14,810 nucleotides of DNA from JAVVEZ01 sp032250895 (GTDB lineage Bacteria > Pseudomonadota > Gammaproteobacteria > Pseudomonadales > Pseudohongiellaceae), in assembly GCA_032250895.1 (NCBI GenBank), contig JAVVEZ010000084.1, forward strand, positions 1-14,810. Direction: 5' to 3'. Position 1 is the first letter of the stretch. Every line of letters starts with the position of its first letter. The notes under the pieces were generated by a model. The model saw only the letters and a list, made by a program, of their open reading frames with translations, did not search any database and was not told the DNA's origin. Positions 12,877 to 14,810 of this stretch are shown here, one piece after another. The position numbers and the translations under genes were made by a program.

Positions 12877-13956
12877 ATGAACCAGACTTCCATGAACATC
12901 CTTGACGCCGGGCCGGGCGACCTCGAGACCCGCTACCGGCATCTGAAAGAAGACCAGCCGGATATCCGCGCCCGCAACGTCGCCGCAGCGCTTGGCGTCT
13001 CCGAGGGCGAACTGCTGGCCGCGCGGGTGGGGAAGGACGCCATGCGCCTGCGCGACGAGCCGGTGGAAATCCTGCGCGCCCTGGAGCCCCTGGGCCAACT
13101 CATGGCCCTGACCCGCAACGAATACTGCGTGCACGAACGCAAGGGCGAATACCTGGGCGGTAAATTCTTCAGTCACGGCAAAACCCTCAGTGGCCTGTTC
13201 GTGAATCCGGACATCGACCTGCGGCTGTTCATGGACCACTGGCGCCATTGTTTCGCGGTGGTGGAGCAATCCCGGCAGGGGCCGCGCAAGAGCTTGCAGT
13301 TTTTCGATAAATCCGGCACCGCCGTGCACAAGATCTACCTGACCACCGGTAGCCGGGAAGCGGCCTATGATGATCTGGTGACGAGCTTCCTGGCCCAGCG
13401 CCAGGATGATTTCATTGAAACGGAACCCTACGCTCCCGCTCCGCCGGACTTGCCCGACCATGCAATCGACCGGAACGGTTTTCGGGAAGCCTGGAAAAAC
13501 CTCCAGGACACTCACGACTTCTTCCCCCTGCTGAAAAAATTCACGCTGGGCCGGGAGCAATCCTTCCGCCTCATCGGCGCGGACTTCGCCTGCCGGGTGG
13601 ACAAGCTCGCAGTGCGCCAGGTGCTGGAAGCGGCACGCGACGCTGAATGTCCCATCATGGTGTTCGTGGGCAACCGGGGCTGCATTCAGATTCACAGCGG
13701 TCCGGTCCACAAGCTGGTGGAACACGGCCCCTGGTATAACGTACTGGACCCCTTGTTCAACCTGCATTTGCGCGATGACAAGGTCGTGTCAAGCTGGGTC
13801 ACGAGAAAACCCACCGTTGACGGCATCGTCACCGCCCTGGAACTGTTCGACGCCGGGGGTGAGGTGATTGCCACGCTGTTTGGCAAGCGCAAACCCGGCG
13901 TTCCAGAACTGGAGCAGTGGAGGGAAATCATCGCCACGCTGGAGCCGCTGGCATGA
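12877..13956 (+). CDS. hmuS: Cytoplasmic haem-binding/degrading protein HmuS (HemS/ChuS family)
   Basis: A 359-residue soluble protein made of two structurally repeated halves, as in HemS, ShuS, PhuS and ChuS (about 345-354 residues). These take haem from the inner-membrane transporter and store it, pass it to haem oxygenase, or degrade it. Family blocks are visible in both halves: VMALTRNEYCVHERKG-like LMALTRNEYCVHERKG, QFFDKSGTAVHKIYL with His151, and DTHDFFPLLKKF with His213. VFVGNRGCIQIHSGPV and FNLHLRDDKVVSSWVTRKPT follow. His213 in the DTHxF motif should be the proximal haem ligand by alignment, which is my inference. The start at ATG 12877 has AAGGGAG upstream, 29 bp after the receptor stop. 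An upstream in-frame extension would overlap the receptor and is rejected. It overlaps hmuT by ATGA, suggesting translational coupling. Confidence 0.93.
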   Translation: MNQTSMNILDAGPGDLETRYRHLKEDQPDIRARNVAAALGVSEGELLAARVGKDAMRLRDEPVEILRALEPLGQLMALTRNEYCVHERKGEYLGGKFFSHGKTLSGLFVNPDIDLRLFMDHWRHCFAVVEQSRQGPRKSLQFFDKSGTAVHKIYLTTGSREAAYDDLVTSFLAQRQDDFIETEPYAPAPPDLPDHAIDRNGFREAWKNLQDTHDFFPLLKKFTLGREQSFRLIGADFACRVDKLAVRQVLEAARDAECPIMVFVGNRGCIQIHSGPVHKLVEHGPWYNVLDPLFNLHLRDDKVVSSWVTRKPTVDGIVTALELFDAGGEVIATLFGKRKPGVPELEQWREIIATLEPLA

Positions 13957-14786
13957 TGATGAGGACATTCATTTGGGCAATGATTTTTTCATTACCCGCC
14001 TCCGCCGCCCCCGAGCGGGTGGTTGCGATCAGCGGCGCCGTCACGGAAATCGTCTATGCGCTGAACGCCGAAGACCGCCTGGTGGGCAGCGACACCACCA
14101 GCTACTATCCGCCGGAGGCGGAAACCCTGCCCAAGGTGGGCTACATGCGCACCCTTTCCGCCGAAGGCATTCTTTCCCTGGCCCCCGATCTGGTGATTCT
14201 CACCACGGAGGCCGGCCCCTCCGCCGCCATCGCGCAACTGCGCCAGGCCGGGACTGAACTGCTGATCGTTCAGGACGACCATCGCATCGAAGGAGTGATC
14301 CAAAAAATTGAACGGATTTCCCAGGCCCTTGACATCCCGGCACGCGGCGCCGCCCTCGCGGCGGACCTGCTCCGGCAAACCGAGGCCTTGCGCACGGCGG
14401 TAGCGGCTTCCCCGGCGCGGCCCAGGGTCATGTTCATCCTGCAATACAGCGGTGGCGCGCCCATGGTGGCGGGCCTGGACACGGCGGCGGACGGCATCAT
14501 CCGCTTGTCCGGAGCCGACAACGTGGTCACCGAATACAGCGCTTACAAGACCTTCACCCCGGAAGCGGCGATAGCTGCGGCGCCGGATATTCTGTTGCTG
14601 ACCACCCAGGGTCTGGAGCAGGCAGGCGGTCGGGAAGCGGTGCTTGACATGCCAGGCCTGGCGCTGACGCCGGCCGGAAAAAACCGCCGGATCATTGCCC
14701 TGGATTCCCTGCTGATGCTGGGCTTCGGCCCGCGCACCGTGGCTGCGGCATGGCAATTGTTCCAGGCCTACCACGAGCATGAATAG
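13953..14786 (+). CDS. hmuT: Periplasmic haem-binding protein HmuT of a haem ABC transporter
   Basis: A 277-residue substrate-binding protein with a short signal peptide (MMMRTFIWAMIFSLPASAA, cleavage near residue 19). It would receive haem from the receptor and deliver it to the HmuUV transporter. The fold is the class with two lobes joined by a long helix. VVAISGAVTEIVYALNAEDRLVG and the haem signature KVGYMRTLSAEGILSLAPDL are seen in the N-lobe. Tyr64 of VGYMR aligns with the axial haem tyrosine of ShuT and PhuT. The C-lobe has FTPEAAIAAAPDILLLTT. Its ATG at 13953 overlaps the hmuS stop (ATGA), with GGAG 8 nt upstream. The next gene starts 5 bp after its stop. The frame extends upstream to 13917, but that part lacks signal character. 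Confidence 0.93.
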   Translation: MMMRTFIWAMIFSLPASAAPERVVAISGAVTEIVYALNAEDRLVGSDTTSYYPPEAETLPKVGYMRTLSAEGILSLAPDLVILTTEAGPSAAIAQLRQAGTELLIVQDDHRIEGVIQKIERISQALDIPARGAALAADLLRQTEALRTAVAASPARPRVMFILQYSGGAPMVAGLDTAADGIIRLSGADNVVTEYSAYKTFTPEAAIAAAPDILLLTTQGLEQAGGREAVLDMPGLALTPAGKNRRIIALDSLLMLGFGPRTVAAAWQLFQAYHEHE

Positions 14787-14791
14787 GTCGT

Positions 14792-14810
14792 ATGAACAAG
14801 CTCACCAAAC
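14792..14810 (+). CDS. hmuU: Start of next operon gene, probably haem permease HmuU (cut by window edge)
   Basis: Only ATG and five full codons are visible (MNKLTK). It starts 5 bp after hmuT with an AGGT upstream. In haem operons the permease of the FecCD family follows hmuT, so the name rests on gene order alone. Confidence 0.45.

Noticed and set aside
12835..13767. 310-codon open frame antisense to hmuS
   Set aside because: Shadow of hmuS, which has family motifs, a Shine-Dalgarno and operon context.

Overview
The window looks like chromosomal DNA from an environmental, heterotrophic gammaproteobacterium. Reasons: GC-rich coding regions, Tn501/Tn21-like mer regulation, a Fur-controlled hemP/TonB-receptor/hmuS/hmuT haem locus, a DUF6152-type secreted protein and a TPR plus GT41 protein. 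The genus cannot be fixed from sequence alone. No rRNA, tRNA, CRISPR array or intact transposase gene is visible.

Left part (1-3653), accessory in character. It holds the 3' end of a HicB-type antitoxin gene and a small GNAT acetyltransferase gene bracketed by two identical 16-bp direct repeats. A REP-like hairpin follows, then a compact mercury-resistance module: merR(+) diverging from merA-merC(-). MerA lacks the N-terminal metal-binding domain, and merT and merP are absent, so MerC is the only visible Hg(II) importer. The MerR-controlled promoter has the diagnostic 19-bp spacer. Between merR and the next gene lie a 10-bp inverted repeat and a 168-bp non-coding element. That element is palindromic over its whole length with perfect 19-bp terminal arms, and is probably a MITE.

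Middle part (3654-8972). A secreted DUF6152-type protein on the minus strand is followed by three plus-strand genes: a TPR/O-GlcNAc-transferase-like (GT41) glycosyltransferase, a NarL/LuxR-type regulator whose receiver lacks the phospho-acceptor Asp, and a secreted six-cysteine protein of unknown function that ends at a strong terminator. The last two are a plausible regulator/target pair, with a palindrome just upstream of the secreted gene.

Right part (9067-14810). A CPA2 cation:proton antiporter on the minus strand is followed by a plus-strand iron/haem operon. A Fur box overlaps a sigma70 promoter, then come hemP (59 aa), a TonB-dependent haem receptor, an HmuS/HemS cytoplasmic haem protein, the periplasmic haem-binding protein HmuT, and the first codons of the next gene, expected to be the permease HmuU. 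Together they would carry haem across the outer membrane, periplasm and inner membrane and handle it in the cytoplasm under iron limitation.
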